Shown here: piece by piece, positions 25,796-33,198 of the stretch | How positions within the stretch are numbered: the first letter of the stretch is position 1 | How the letters are laid out: each line of letters starts with the position of its first letter | NCBI GenBank assembly: GCA_021828055.1 | Contig: JAKATH010000011.1 | Span: forward strand, 1 to 44,243 | Direction: 5' to 3' | Length of the DNA: 44,243 nucleotides | From: Actinomycetes bacterium | GTDB taxonomy: Bacteria > Actinomycetota > Acidimicrobiia > Acidimicrobiales > RAAP-2 | The notes under the pieces: model-generated | The model's database searches: none | What the model saw: only the letters and a program-made list of their open reading frames with translations | Told to the model about the DNA's origin: nothing | Program-made: the position numbers and the translations under genes

Positions 25796-27097
25796 ATGCT
25801 TCATCGTTGGTCGAGGGCGGCGAGACCCGCAGCCCTCGTCGTCGCTGCGTCCGGGCTGGTGCTCGGCGTGCTGGGAGCGAGCGCGGGAGTCGCCGGGGCG
25901 GCCTTCAAGTCCCCCAGCACATACCCGGCCTACGTCGGCGGCCATGGGAAGGCGAACCCGAGGCTCTCGCCCATCACCATCGGCGTCGTGAACCAGCAGA
26001 CAGCCGCCGCCGCCCCGGCCCCGGCGTGGACGACAGGGGTCAAGGTCGGCGTGACATACGTCAACAAGCACACCGGCGGCATCGACGGTCACCCGCTCAA
26101 GGCGGTGTACTGCTCGATCCCGACAACAGTCGGTGCTGCAACCAAGTGCGGGCAGGAGTTCGCCGACAACAGCGCGATCTCCACGGTCCTGGTGGGCGCG
26201 GTCGACGTGGGCAACACAGCGCTCGAGTCGGCGCTCAAGCCTGCCAAGATACCGCAGTACTTCGCGGTGTCCTTGAGCACCGTCGACGAGCACGACCCGT
26301 ACGGCTTCATCCTGTACAACACAGCGACGCAAGTCGAGGCGCCGATGGCAAGCGTCGCCCACGACCTGCACATGAAGTCCATCTCGCTCGTCTACCCGTC
26401 GGACATCCCGGGCAACGTGTACCAGGCCAAGGTGGTCTACGACGCGCTGAAGTACGTGGGCATCAAGCACATCTACAAGGTCGGGTTCACATCGAACGCC
26501 ACGAGCTTCTCAGCGCCGTTCGAAGCTGCGCACGTGGGCCACACCACACTGCTCATCGTGGTCAACAGCGGCGGCCCCGCCTGCTCGGACGCCTACTTGA
26601 CCCTCAAGTCGCTCGGCGTCGCCACAAAGCAGAAGGTGCTCGTCAACGTGCCGTGCGACACGCCGACAATCGCCAAGGCTGACGGCGGCACGCTGCCGCA
26701 CAACTGGTACTACCTGACGGCCAACCCGCTGCCGGGCTCGCCGACACCGGCTGTCACAGCTGCGGTGAAGGCGTTCACGCCGTACGGCAAGGGTCCGATC
26801 GCCTACGACGCCTGGGCCGCCGACGCGTTCGGCCAGGTGCTGACCGTCGCCAAGCTCGACACCGAGATCCTGAAGGCGCACCGGAAGGTCACCCGGGCCA
26901 CGGTGTTCGCGAAGACGAGAGCGTTCAAGGGCCCGATCGTGCAGGGAGCCCCGCACCTCGCCTGCGGCCGCTTCAAGGGCACCCCGGCGACGTGCAACAA
27001 CCTGGACCGGTTCTTCAAGAACACCGCGCCGAACGTGATGAAGCCGCTCGGCACATGGATCGGCCCGCCGAAGGGCTTCAAGCCGCCGCTGTCATAG
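25796..27097 (+). CDS. livK: Liv-type ABC transporter substrate-binding protein
   Basis: A 433-residue exported periplasmic-binding protein (type I fold). The signal peptide is clear: basic start MLHRWSRAARP, hydrophobic core ALVVAASGLVLGVLGAS and an AGA-like cleavage site. The mature part begins with ITIGVVNQQTAA, and the usual second-strand pattern YVNKHTGGIDGHPL follows. It is the fifth component of the importer (permease fusion, LivG, LivF). The ATG at 25796 lies 8 bp after GGAG; an earlier frame start at 25670 would add a lysine-rich repeat before the signal peptide and was rejected. Codon use is odd: roughly 15 of about 36 threonine codons are ACA, which is nearly absent from neighbouring genes. 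The ligand is not predictable. Confidence 0.88.
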   Translation: MLHRWSRAARPAALVVAASGLVLGVLGASAGVAGAAFKSPSTYPAYVGGHGKANPRLSPITIGVVNQQTAAAAPAPAWTTGVKVGVTYVNKHTGGIDGHPLKAVYCSIPTTVGAATKCGQEFADNSAISTVLVGAVDVGNTALESALKPAKIPQYFAVSLSTVDEHDPYGFILYNTATQVEAPMASVAHDLHMKSISLVYPSDIPGNVYQAKVVYDALKYVGIKHIYKVGFTSNATSFSAPFEAAHVGHTTLLIVVNSGGPACSDAYLTLKSLGVATKQKVLVNVPCDTPTIAKADGGTLPHNWYYLTANPLPGSPTPAVTAAVKAFTPYGKGPIAYDAWAADAFGQVLTVAKLDTEILKAHRKVTRATVFAKTRAFKGPIVQGAPHLACGRFKGTPATCNNLDRFFKNTAPNVMKPLGTWIGPPKGFKPPLS

Positions 27098-27115
27098 CGC
27101 GGCGGCTTCTTTCCT

Positions 27116-27165
27116 CCCGCCGCCGCAGCGGCCTCGGTCCGTCCGAGGTCCGCTGCGGCGGCGGG
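27116..27165 (+). terminator. Long GC-rich hairpin after livK
   Basis: Arms 27116-27137 and 27143-27165 pair over 22 bp with one bulged T and a 5-base loop (tccgt). There is no T-tract, so it may be a Rho-independent-like terminator of the actinobacterial type, or a 3' stabiliser that protects livK mRNA and lowers readthrough into the E1 genes. The rest of 27098-27240 holds only the next ribosome site. Confidence 0.7.
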
Positions 27166-27240
27166 GGGCCGCCCACATCGCGACCTGACCCAGACCCGCG
27201 CTCTCCGAGGGGAGAGCCTCCGGAGGAAGGAGCCCCAGCA

Positions 27241-28296
27241 ATGGCAAACGCCAACGCGACGGACGGGAGCGCCCCCGAGGCGCTCGACCCCGAACGCCTC
27301 GTCTGGATGTACACCCAGATGTACCGCATCCGCGAGTTCGAAGAGCGGGTGAAGTCGACCTTCACCGAGCACCCCGGGATCCTCCGGGGCCACACCCATC
27401 TCGCCGACGGCGCCGAGGCGTCGATCGTCGGGTCGGTCGCGGCGTTGGCGCCGGGCGACCAGATCGTCACGACCTACCGGTGCCACGGCTACCCGATCGC
27501 CCTCGGCACCGACACGAAGCGCATGATGGCCGAGATCTACGGCAAGGAAGGCGGCCTGTGCGGCGGCCTCGGCGGGTCGATGCACCTCTACGACGTCGAC
27601 CGCGGCTTCCTCGGAGGCTCGGGGATCGTCGCCCAGGCCATCCCGCACGCGACCGGGGCCGCCTGGGCGGCCCAGATCCGTCGCCAGGGCCAGGTGGTCG
27701 TCTGCTTCTTCGGCGACGGCGCGAGCAAGCAGGGGGCCTTCCACGAGTCGCTCAACATCGCCTCGCTGTGGAAGCTGCCGATCGTCTACGTGATGGAGAA
27801 CAACCGCTACCAGGCCTCCACCCGCACCGACCAGGAGGACGCCAACGCCGCGAGCGGCGAGCCGCTGTCGACGAAGGCCAAGGCCTACTCGATGGAGGGG
27901 GTCACGGTGGACGGCGCAGACCCCGTGGCCGTGCACGCGACGCTGGCCGACGCGCTCGCGCGTGCACGCTCCGGCACGGGCCCGACGCTCGTCGAGTCGC
28001 TCGTCTACCGCCTTTCCGCCCACGGCAACCTGATCGCCCCGCCCGGGGTGCCCCTCAACTACCCCGAGCACGAGGCGATCGCCATCTTCGGCAACAGGGA
28101 CGAGTACGAGGCCGCCCTGCGGGGCGACCCGGTCCCGCGCTTCCGCCACCAGCTCGTCACCGAGGGGACCCTGTCCGCCGCGGACGCCGACGCGATCGAG
28201 CAGGCGGCCCGAGAAGAGATCGACGAAGCCCAGCGCTTCGCCCTCGACAGCCCCTGGCCGGCCCCGGACAGCGGCCTCGCCTACGTCTACGCATGA
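27241..28296 (+). CDS. Thiamine-diphosphate-dependent dehydrogenase E1 component, alpha subunit (pair 1)
   Basis: A 351-residue E1 alpha subunit of the pyruvate/acetoin dehydrogenase type, decarboxylating a 2-oxo acid or cleaving acetoin with TPP. Family text: MYRIREFEERV, GHTHLADGAEA, TYRCHGYPIALG, GGLGGSMHLYD and the TPP-magnesium motif GDGASKQGAFHESLNIA ending in ENN. The ATG at 27241 follows GGAGGAAGGAG. The matching beta gene starts 46 bp downstream. No E2 or E3 gene is present in the window, so acyl transfer must use proteins coded elsewhere, or the pair works differently. Confidence 0.87.
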   Translation: MANANATDGSAPEALDPERLVWMYTQMYRIREFEERVKSTFTEHPGILRGHTHLADGAEASIVGSVAALAPGDQIVTTYRCHGYPIALGTDTKRMMAEIYGKEGGLCGGLGGSMHLYDVDRGFLGGSGIVAQAIPHATGAAWAAQIRRQGQVVVCFFGDGASKQGAFHESLNIASLWKLPIVYVMENNRYQASTRTDQEDANAASGEPLSTKAKAYSMEGVTVDGADPVAVHATLADALARARSGTGPTLVESLVYRLSAHGNLIAPPGVPLNYPEHEAIAIFGNRDEYEAALRGDPVPRFRHQLVTEGTLSAADADAIEQAAREEIDEAQRFALDSPWPAPDSGLAYVYA

Positions 28297-28342
28297 GCGG
28301 GGCCCGACCCATGGCTCAGCTCTTCTACAGGGAGGAAAGCCA

Positions 28343-29323
28343 ATGTCGCACGTGATCCCTTACATCGCGGCCATCCAGGAAGCCATCAGAGAGGAGATGG
28401 AGCGCGACGAGCGCGTCCTGTACTTCGGCCAGAACATGGCCACCTCGCCCGAGGACCCGTTCCTGAAGCAGTTCGGCCCCGACCGGGTCAGGGTCACGCC
28501 GATCTCCGAGACGGCCGAGATCGGCATGGCGACGGGCGCGGCCGTCGCCGGCTACCGGCCGGTCGTCGAGCTCTACATGGCCGAGTTCCTCCTGGTGGCG
28601 ACCGACCAGGTCGTGAACGAGGGCACGCGTTTCCACTTCATGTCGAAGGGGGCGGTGTCGGTCCCGATGGTGATGGTGGCGGGGTACGGCTTCACCGCAG
28701 GGTGGGCGGGCCAGCACACCGGGTCGATCTACGGGATGTTCATGGGCGTGCCGGGCTTGAAGGTCGCCCTGCCCTCGACGCCGGCCGACGCCAAGGGGCT
28801 CATGACGACGGCCATCCGCGACGACAACCCGGTCCTCTTCTTCCAGAACTACCTCCTCCTCCTCGAAGAGGGGGAGGTGCCCGACGGCGAGCACGCCGTC
28901 CCCTTCGGGGTGGCCGACGTGAAGCGGTCGGGCAGTGATCTCACCCTCGTGGCGACCGGGTACGCCGTCCACACCGCGCTCGGAGCCGCCGAGTCGCTCG
29001 CCCGCCGCGGGGTGAGCGTCGAGGTGATCGACCCCCGCACGATCGCCCCCCTCGACGTCGACACGATCCTCTCCTCGGTCGCCCGCACCGGTCACCTCGT
29101 CCTGGTCGACCAGGCGACCCGGCACTCCTCGGTGGCGGCCGTCATCGCCGCCGAGGTCGCGGAGCTGGGCTTCTCCTCGCTCGAGGCCCCGATCTCCATG
29201 GTCACCGCGCTCGACTCCTCCATCGCCTACAGCAAGCCGGTCGAAGAGTTCGTCCTGCCCGACGAGCACAAGGTCGTGCGGGCCGTGGAGGCGTCGCTCG
29301 GGCTCGCCCCGGCCTCGTCCTGA
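28343..29323 (+). CDS. Thiamine-diphosphate-dependent dehydrogenase E1 component, beta subunit (pair 1)
   Basis: A 326-residue transketolase-type beta subunit. The N-terminus (IPYIAAIQEAIREEMERDERV) and TPISETAEIGMATGAAVAGYRPVVE are characteristic, with the conserved glutamate that activates the TPP ring in SETAE. HFMSKG and QHTGSIYGMFMGVPGLKV form the active-site region. The C-terminal domain holds EVIDPRTIAPLD. The ATG at 28343 follows AGGGAGGAA. It is followed after 1 bp by the second alpha gene, so all four E1 genes look like one operon. Confidence 0.88.
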   Translation: MSHVIPYIAAIQEAIREEMERDERVLYFGQNMATSPEDPFLKQFGPDRVRVTPISETAEIGMATGAAVAGYRPVVELYMAEFLLVATDQVVNEGTRFHFMSKGAVSVPMVMVAGYGFTAGWAGQHTGSIYGMFMGVPGLKVALPSTPADAKGLMTTAIRDDNPVLFFQNYLLLLEEGEVPDGEHAVPFGVADVKRSGSDLTLVATGYAVHTALGAAESLARRGVSVEVIDPRTIAPLDVDTILSSVARTGHLVLVDQATRHSSVAAVIAAEVAELGFSSLEAPISMVTALDSSIAYSKPVEEFVLPDEHKVVRAVEASLGLAPASS

Positions 29324-29324
29324 G

Positions 29325-30365
29325 GTGGCCGGCGGCGGGACGGGGGACCCCGGCGGCGGGGCGGGGGACCCCGGCGGCGGGGCGGAGGACCCCGGCGGCG
29401 GGGCGCTCGACGCCGCCGCAGCCGAGCGCCTGCTCGCAACGATGTGGCGGATCCGCGCCTTCGAGGAGCGTCTCGAGCCGCTGAAGCGCTCGAGCATGGT
29501 CCACGGGCTCACCCACCTGAGCATCGGCCAGGAGGCCGTGGCAGCGGGGGTGTGCACCCAGCTGCGGGACGACGAGCCCGTCTACTCCAATCACCGGGCG
29601 AACGGCCACGCGCTCGCCAAGGGAGTCGACATGGGCAAGCTCCTGGCCGAGCTCATGGGGCGTGCGGACGGGTGCTGTCGAGGGCTCGGCGGCTCGATGC
29701 ACGTGGTCGACGTCGCCCACGGCTTCCTCGGCGCGACGGGGGTGGTCGGGGGCAACCTCCCCTTTGCCGTCGGCTCCGCCCTCGCAAGCCGCCTCCTCGG
29801 GCGGGCCCGGCCCGCCGTCGTCTTCTTCGGCGACGGCGCAGCCCAGACCGGCATCTTCGCCGAGACCGTGAACCTGGCCAGCCTGTGGCAGGTCCCGGTC
29901 GTGTTCGTCTGCGAGAACAACGGCTTCGCCGAGTTCACCCCCCGGTCGGCCCACACCCGGGTGGAGCGGGTGAGCGACCTCGCAGCACCGTTTTGCGTCG
30001 CGGCGAGGACCGTCGACGGCAACGACGTCGTCGAGGTCCACGGCGCCTTCGCCGACGCGCTGAGCCAGGCTCGGGCGGGCAGCGGCCCTTACCTCCTCGA
30101 GTGCCTCACCCACCGGCTCTCGGGCCACTACGTCGGCGACCCAGGCGGCTACCGAGCCGCCCTCGAGGACGAAGCGTGGCGAGCCAGGGACCCCATCGCA
30201 CGCCTCGTCCGGCAGGCTGCCGCGGCCGGCTGGTTCGACGCGGAGCACGCGCGCGCCGCCGAAGCGGCAGCGCGCGACGAGGTGGAGGCCGCGGTCGCCT
30301 TCGCGCTCGGGAGCCCGTTCCCGGACCCGAGCATCCCCGCCGAGCTCACCTACGCGCGCTCATGA
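29325..30365 (+). CDS. Thiamine-diphosphate-dependent dehydrogenase E1 component, alpha subunit (pair 2)
   Basis: A 346-residue E1 alpha subunit, clearly diverged from pair 1. Family text: MWRIRAFEERLEPL, HLSIGQEAVAAGV, YSNHRANGHALAKG, CRGLGGSMHVVD and the TPP motif GDGAAQTGIFAETVNLA ending in ENN. The start is a GTG at 29325, one base after the previous stop and without a ribosome site, so it depends on coupling. The first ~30 residues are a glycine-rich GDPGGGA repeat made by a 21-bp tandem triplication, with no counterpart in the family. The stop overlaps the next ATG (atga). Confidence 0.86.
   Translation: MAGGGTGDPGGGAGDPGGGAEDPGGGALDAAAAERLLATMWRIRAFEERLEPLKRSSMVHGLTHLSIGQEAVAAGVCTQLRDDEPVYSNHRANGHALAKGVDMGKLLAELMGRADGCCRGLGGSMHVVDVAHGFLGATGVVGGNLPFAVGSALASRLLGRARPAVVFFGDGAAQTGIFAETVNLASLWQVPVVFVCENNGFAEFTPRSAHTRVERVSDLAAPFCVAARTVDGNDVVEVHGAFADALSQARAGSGPYLLECLTHRLSGHYVGDPGGYRAALEDEAWRARDPIARLVRQAAAAGWFDAEHARAAEAAARDEVEAAVAFALGSPFPDPSIPAELTYARS
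29341..29403. repeat. 21-bp tandem repeat x3 at the start of the second E1 alpha gene
   Basis: Copies at 29341-29361, 29362-29382 and 29383-29403, the last with one changed base. Each encodes GDPGGGA or EDPGGGA. The unit is a multiple of three, so the gene stays open. Confidence 0.95.
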
Positions 30366-31336
30366 CCGAGACGACCTACGCCGCCACCATCGCCGCCACC
30401 CTCGCCGCGGCGATGCGCGCGGACGAGCGTGTCGTGGTGCTGGGCGAGGACGTGGCGCTGGGCGGTCCGTACCTCGCGACGAAGGGGCTCGCCGAGGAGT
30501 TCGGCACCGCCCGCGTCGTGAACACCCCCATCAGCGAAGCGGCGATCTGCGGGGTCGCCATCGGCGCTGCCCAGTCCGGCCTGCGCCCGGTCGTCGAGGT
30601 GATGTTCGTCGACTTCATCGGGCTCGCCCTCGATCAGCTCGTGAACGGGGCCGCGAAGGCCCACTTCATGTCGGGAGGGCAGCTCTGCGTGCCGATGGTG
30701 CTGCGCACCCAGGGTGGGGCGGGCCAGCGCGGCGCCGCGCAGCACTCCCAGAGCCTCGAGAGCTGGCTGACCCATGTGCCCGGGCTGAAGGTCGTCGTCC
30801 CTGCGAGCGCCCGCGAGGTGGCCGCGCTCCTGCCGAGCGCCATCGCCGACCCGAACCCCGTCGTCGTCGTCGAGTCCAAGACGCTCTACTTCCGGCACGA
30901 GACGCTCCCCGACGAAGGGGTCTCCCCCGAGCCGCTCGGGCACGCGCGGGTGGTGCGACGAGGAGACGACGTGACCATCGTCGCCACGTCGAAGATGGTC
31001 CACGAGGCGACCGAGGCCGCGGCCCGCCTCTCCGAGCACGGCGTCGAAGCCGAGGTGATCGACCCGCGCACGCTCGTCCCCCTCGACCTCCCGACGATCG
31101 CCGCCTCGGTCAGGCGCACGGGACGGCTGGTCATCGCCCACGAGGCAGTGGAGCACGGCGGCTTCGGGGCGGAGATCGCTGCGGAGGTCCAGGAGGCGTG
31201 CTTCTACGACCTCGACGCCCCGATCGTCCGCGTCGGCGCGCCCTTCACCCCGGTGCCGCTCAGCCCCGCCCTCGAGGACGCCTACGTGCCCGGCACCGCC
31301 GAGATCCTCGACGGCGTCCGCCGGGTCCTCGGTTGA
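30362..31336 (+). CDS. Thiamine-diphosphate-dependent dehydrogenase E1 component, beta subunit (pair 2)
   Basis: A 324-residue beta subunit. It shows VVVLGEDVALGGPYLATKGL, NTPISEAAICGVAIGAAQSG with the catalytic glutamate, MRTQGG-like LRTQGGAGQRGAAQHSQS, PGLKVVVPASAREV and EVIDPRTLVPLD. It is nearer to acetoin dehydrogenase AcoB and branched-chain E1 beta than the pair-1 protein, whose substrate loop differs (AGWAGQHTGS). The ATG overlaps the alpha stop. No E2/E3 gene follows. Two diverged E1 pairs side by side suggest two substrates served by one shared E2/E3. Confidence 0.87.
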   Translation: MTETTYAATIAATLAAAMRADERVVVLGEDVALGGPYLATKGLAEEFGTARVVNTPISEAAICGVAIGAAQSGLRPVVEVMFVDFIGLALDQLVNGAAKAHFMSGGQLCVPMVLRTQGGAGQRGAAQHSQSLESWLTHVPGLKVVVPASAREVAALLPSAIADPNPVVVVESKTLYFRHETLPDEGVSPEPLGHARVVRRGDDVTIVATSKMVHEATEAAARLSEHGVEAEVIDPRTLVPLDLPTIAASVRRTGRLVIAHEAVEHGGFGAEIAAEVQEACFYDLDAPIVRVGAPFTPVPLSPALEDAYVPGTAEILDGVRRVLG

Positions 31337-31502
31337 CGCGCCGCGGAGGCGCCGTCTCGGCGTCCCCTTGAACTTCGGGCCGGGGCTGGCGAGAATCTGG
31401 GCCGCGGCGCCGTCGGGGCGCAGCTGGGCCGGAGGCAGGGGCTGCGAGCCCCCCCGCCGTCCTGCGGCCGGCGTCAGAGGAGCGCCACGCCACGCCCCAC
31501 GG

Positions 31503-31625
31503 GAAGCCGGGAAGCCGCAAGCCGGGAAGCCAAGAAGCCGGGAAGCCGCACGCCGGGAAGCCAAGAAGCCGGGAAACCGCACGCCGGGAAGCCAAGAAGC
31601 CGGGAAGCCAAGAAGCCGGGAAGGA
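31503..31625. repeat. Compound 31/16-bp tandem repeat ending in a ribosome-binding site
   Basis: A 31-bp unit built from gaagccgggaagcc words repeats three times (from 31503, 31534, 31565), then a 16-bp unit at 31596, then a partial unit from 31612 that runs into GGGAAGGAG, the ribosome site of the cupin gene at 31633. The remainder of the 31337-31632 gap shows no gene. Confidence 0.92.
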
Positions 31626-31632
31626 GCGCCAC

Positions 31633-32148
31633 ATGACGGTCAACGAGGTCGAGTCGCACGCGATGGGTGTCGAGAAACGCGTCGACAGGGTGCGGGACAA
31701 GTACGCCCTCGTCGAAGGGTTCATCGGTGCGACCGACGAGGTCTCCCCGTGGGTCCCCTTCGTCGAGAACGTCTGGATCCGGCACCTCACGTTCGACGTC
31801 CGCTCCAGCTCGGCCGCCAACGTGCTGTGGTGCGCGGCCGGCGGGCAGCTCGGCAGGCACCGTCACCGCGGGCCGGTGTCGGGGTTCACGATCGAGGGAA
31901 GCTGGCGCTACCTCGAGTACGACTGGGTGGCCACGCCGGGGTGCTTCGTCAGAGAGAGCCCGGGCCGGACGCACACCCTCTACTCGGAGAACGGCATGAA
32001 GACCGTCTTCTGGCTGAACGGCCCTCTCGAGTTCCTCGACGACGACGACCGGGTGGTGGAGACCGTGGACGTGTTCTGGTTCATCGACCACTACGAGCGG
32101 TACTGCGAGGAGCACGGCATCCCGATCAACCCCACCCTCTACCTGTGA
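31633..32148 (+). CDS. Cupin protein of the 2,4'-dihydroxyacetophenone dioxygenase/acetylacetone-cleaving type
   Basis: A 171-residue single-domain cupin. Its text PWVPFVENVWIRHLTFDV, GRHRHRGPVSGFTIEGSWRYLEYDWVA (read in two parts) and PGRTHTLYSE matches proteins annotated as 2,4'-dihydroxyacetophenone dioxygenase family. These mononuclear iron enzymes cleave a carbon-carbon bond; the named enzyme yields 4-hydroxybenzoate and formate. Metal ligands are probably the two histidines of RHRHR, the glutamate of TIEG and the histidine of RTHTL. The ATG follows AAGGAG at 31621. Release of formate would link it to the formate-THF ligase nearby. Substrate and reaction are inferred from the family. Confidence 0.72.
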   Translation: MTVNEVESHAMGVEKRVDRVRDKYALVEGFIGATDEVSPWVPFVENVWIRHLTFDVRSSSAANVLWCAAGGQLGRHRHRGPVSGFTIEGSWRYLEYDWVATPGCFVRESPGRTHTLYSENGMKTVFWLNGPLEFLDDDDRVVETVDVFWFIDHYERYCEEHGIPINPTLYL

Positions 32149-32259
32149 GGCCGGCCGCCTGAGCCGGGACGGGACCGGCCGCGCCGCCAGCCACCTGCCG
32201 GCTCCGCCCGGGGGCTCCTTCCTCGGCAGGAGCGGTCGAGGCCGGCGCCCAGCGCGGCG

Positions 32260-33186
32260 TCAGAAGAGCGGCCAGGGTCCGATCGACAGCGTCGTGTGCT
32301 GCATGACCCCGCCGAGCACGGCGTTGCGCACCAGCCACACGTCCGTGACGGGACCGACTCCGCCGGGTACCGGGGTGAGCGCCTCGGCTCGCTGCGCCAC
32401 GCTGTCGAAATCGAGGTCCCCGACGAGGTGGACCCGGCCGTCCTTTCCCTCGACGGGGTTGATCCCGACGTCGATCGCGATCACGCCCTGTTTCACCATG
32501 TCGCCGGTGACCAGCTCCGGGGAGCCGGCGGCCACGATCAGCACGTCCGCCTGGCGGGTGAACTCGGCCAGCCTCCCCGCCTCGGAGGCGTGCTCGTCGC
32601 AGCTCACGACGATGGCTCCCCGGTCCAAGCCGAGCCAGACGGCGGGCTTGCCGACGTTGTGGCTCCTGCCGACGATCACGATCGTCTTGCCCCTCAAGGC
32701 CGTGCTGGGGTCGCGACCCGTCTGACGGAAGTAGTCGTCGAGCAGCCAGAAGCAGCTGGCCGGCGTCGAAGGGACGAACCGGGGGGTGCCGCGCGCCATC
32801 AGCCCGGCATTGGCGGGATGGACCGCCTCGACGTCCTTCAGCGGGTCGAGCGTGGGGTACAGCTCCACCTCCGAGAGCTGGGCGGGAAGGGGGCGGAGCA
32901 CGAGGATCCCGCTGATCCTCGGGTCCGCGTTCAGCTTGCCGATGGTCGCAAGGGCTTCGGCGAGCTCCGCGTCGCGGGGCAGGCGCTCGGGCTGGAACCG
33001 GCAGCCCACGTTCTCCGCCAGCCGGCGGAGCCGGCGCTCGTAGGCGTGGGCGGCGTAGTCCTCGCCCACCACCACGCTCGCCAGCCCGGGGTCGACCTTG
33101 GACGAGCGCACCGCAGCGAGCTCGCCGAGCAGCCGGGCACGGAGGTCCCTCGACACGGCTGCCCCGTCGATGATCGTCGCTTCCAT
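32260..33186 (-). CDS. folD: FolD paralogue 1, predicted methylene-THF dehydrogenase lacking the cyclohydrolase lysine
   Basis: A 308-residue FolD-fold protein. The dinucleotide site is intact: IVIVGRSHNVGKP at ~170-181, with VDVGIN-like IDVGINPV later and the C-terminal PGGVGP. The folate site is altered. The YxxxK pair of bifunctional FolD reads Y49 E R R L53, so the cyclohydrolase lysine is leucine. VQLPLP reads VLRPLP, losing the glutamine, and KDVDG reads KDVEA. Comparable replacements occur in the monofunctional NAD-dependent yeast enzyme Mtd1. The stretch after strand two (SCDEHAS) is acidic where NADP enzymes have HSRT, suggesting NAD. It lies 12 bp after FolD 2 in the same operon, which supplies the lysine. 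Confidence 0.85.
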   Translation of the reverse strand: MEATIIDGAAVSRDLRARLLGELAAVRSSKVDPGLASVVVGEDYAAHAYERRLRRLAENVGCRFQPERLPRDAELAEALATIGKLNADPRISGILVLRPLPAQLSEVELYPTLDPLKDVEAVHPANAGLMARGTPRFVPSTPASCFWLLDDYFRQTGRDPSTALRGKTIVIVGRSHNVGKPAVWLGLDRGAIVVSCDEHASEAGRLAEFTRQADVLIVAAGSPELVTGDMVKQGVIAIDVGINPVEGKDGRVHLVGDLDFDSVAQRAEALTPVPGGVGPVTDVWLVRNAVLGGVMQHTTLSIGPWPLF

Positions 33187-33198
33187 GACCTCAACCTC

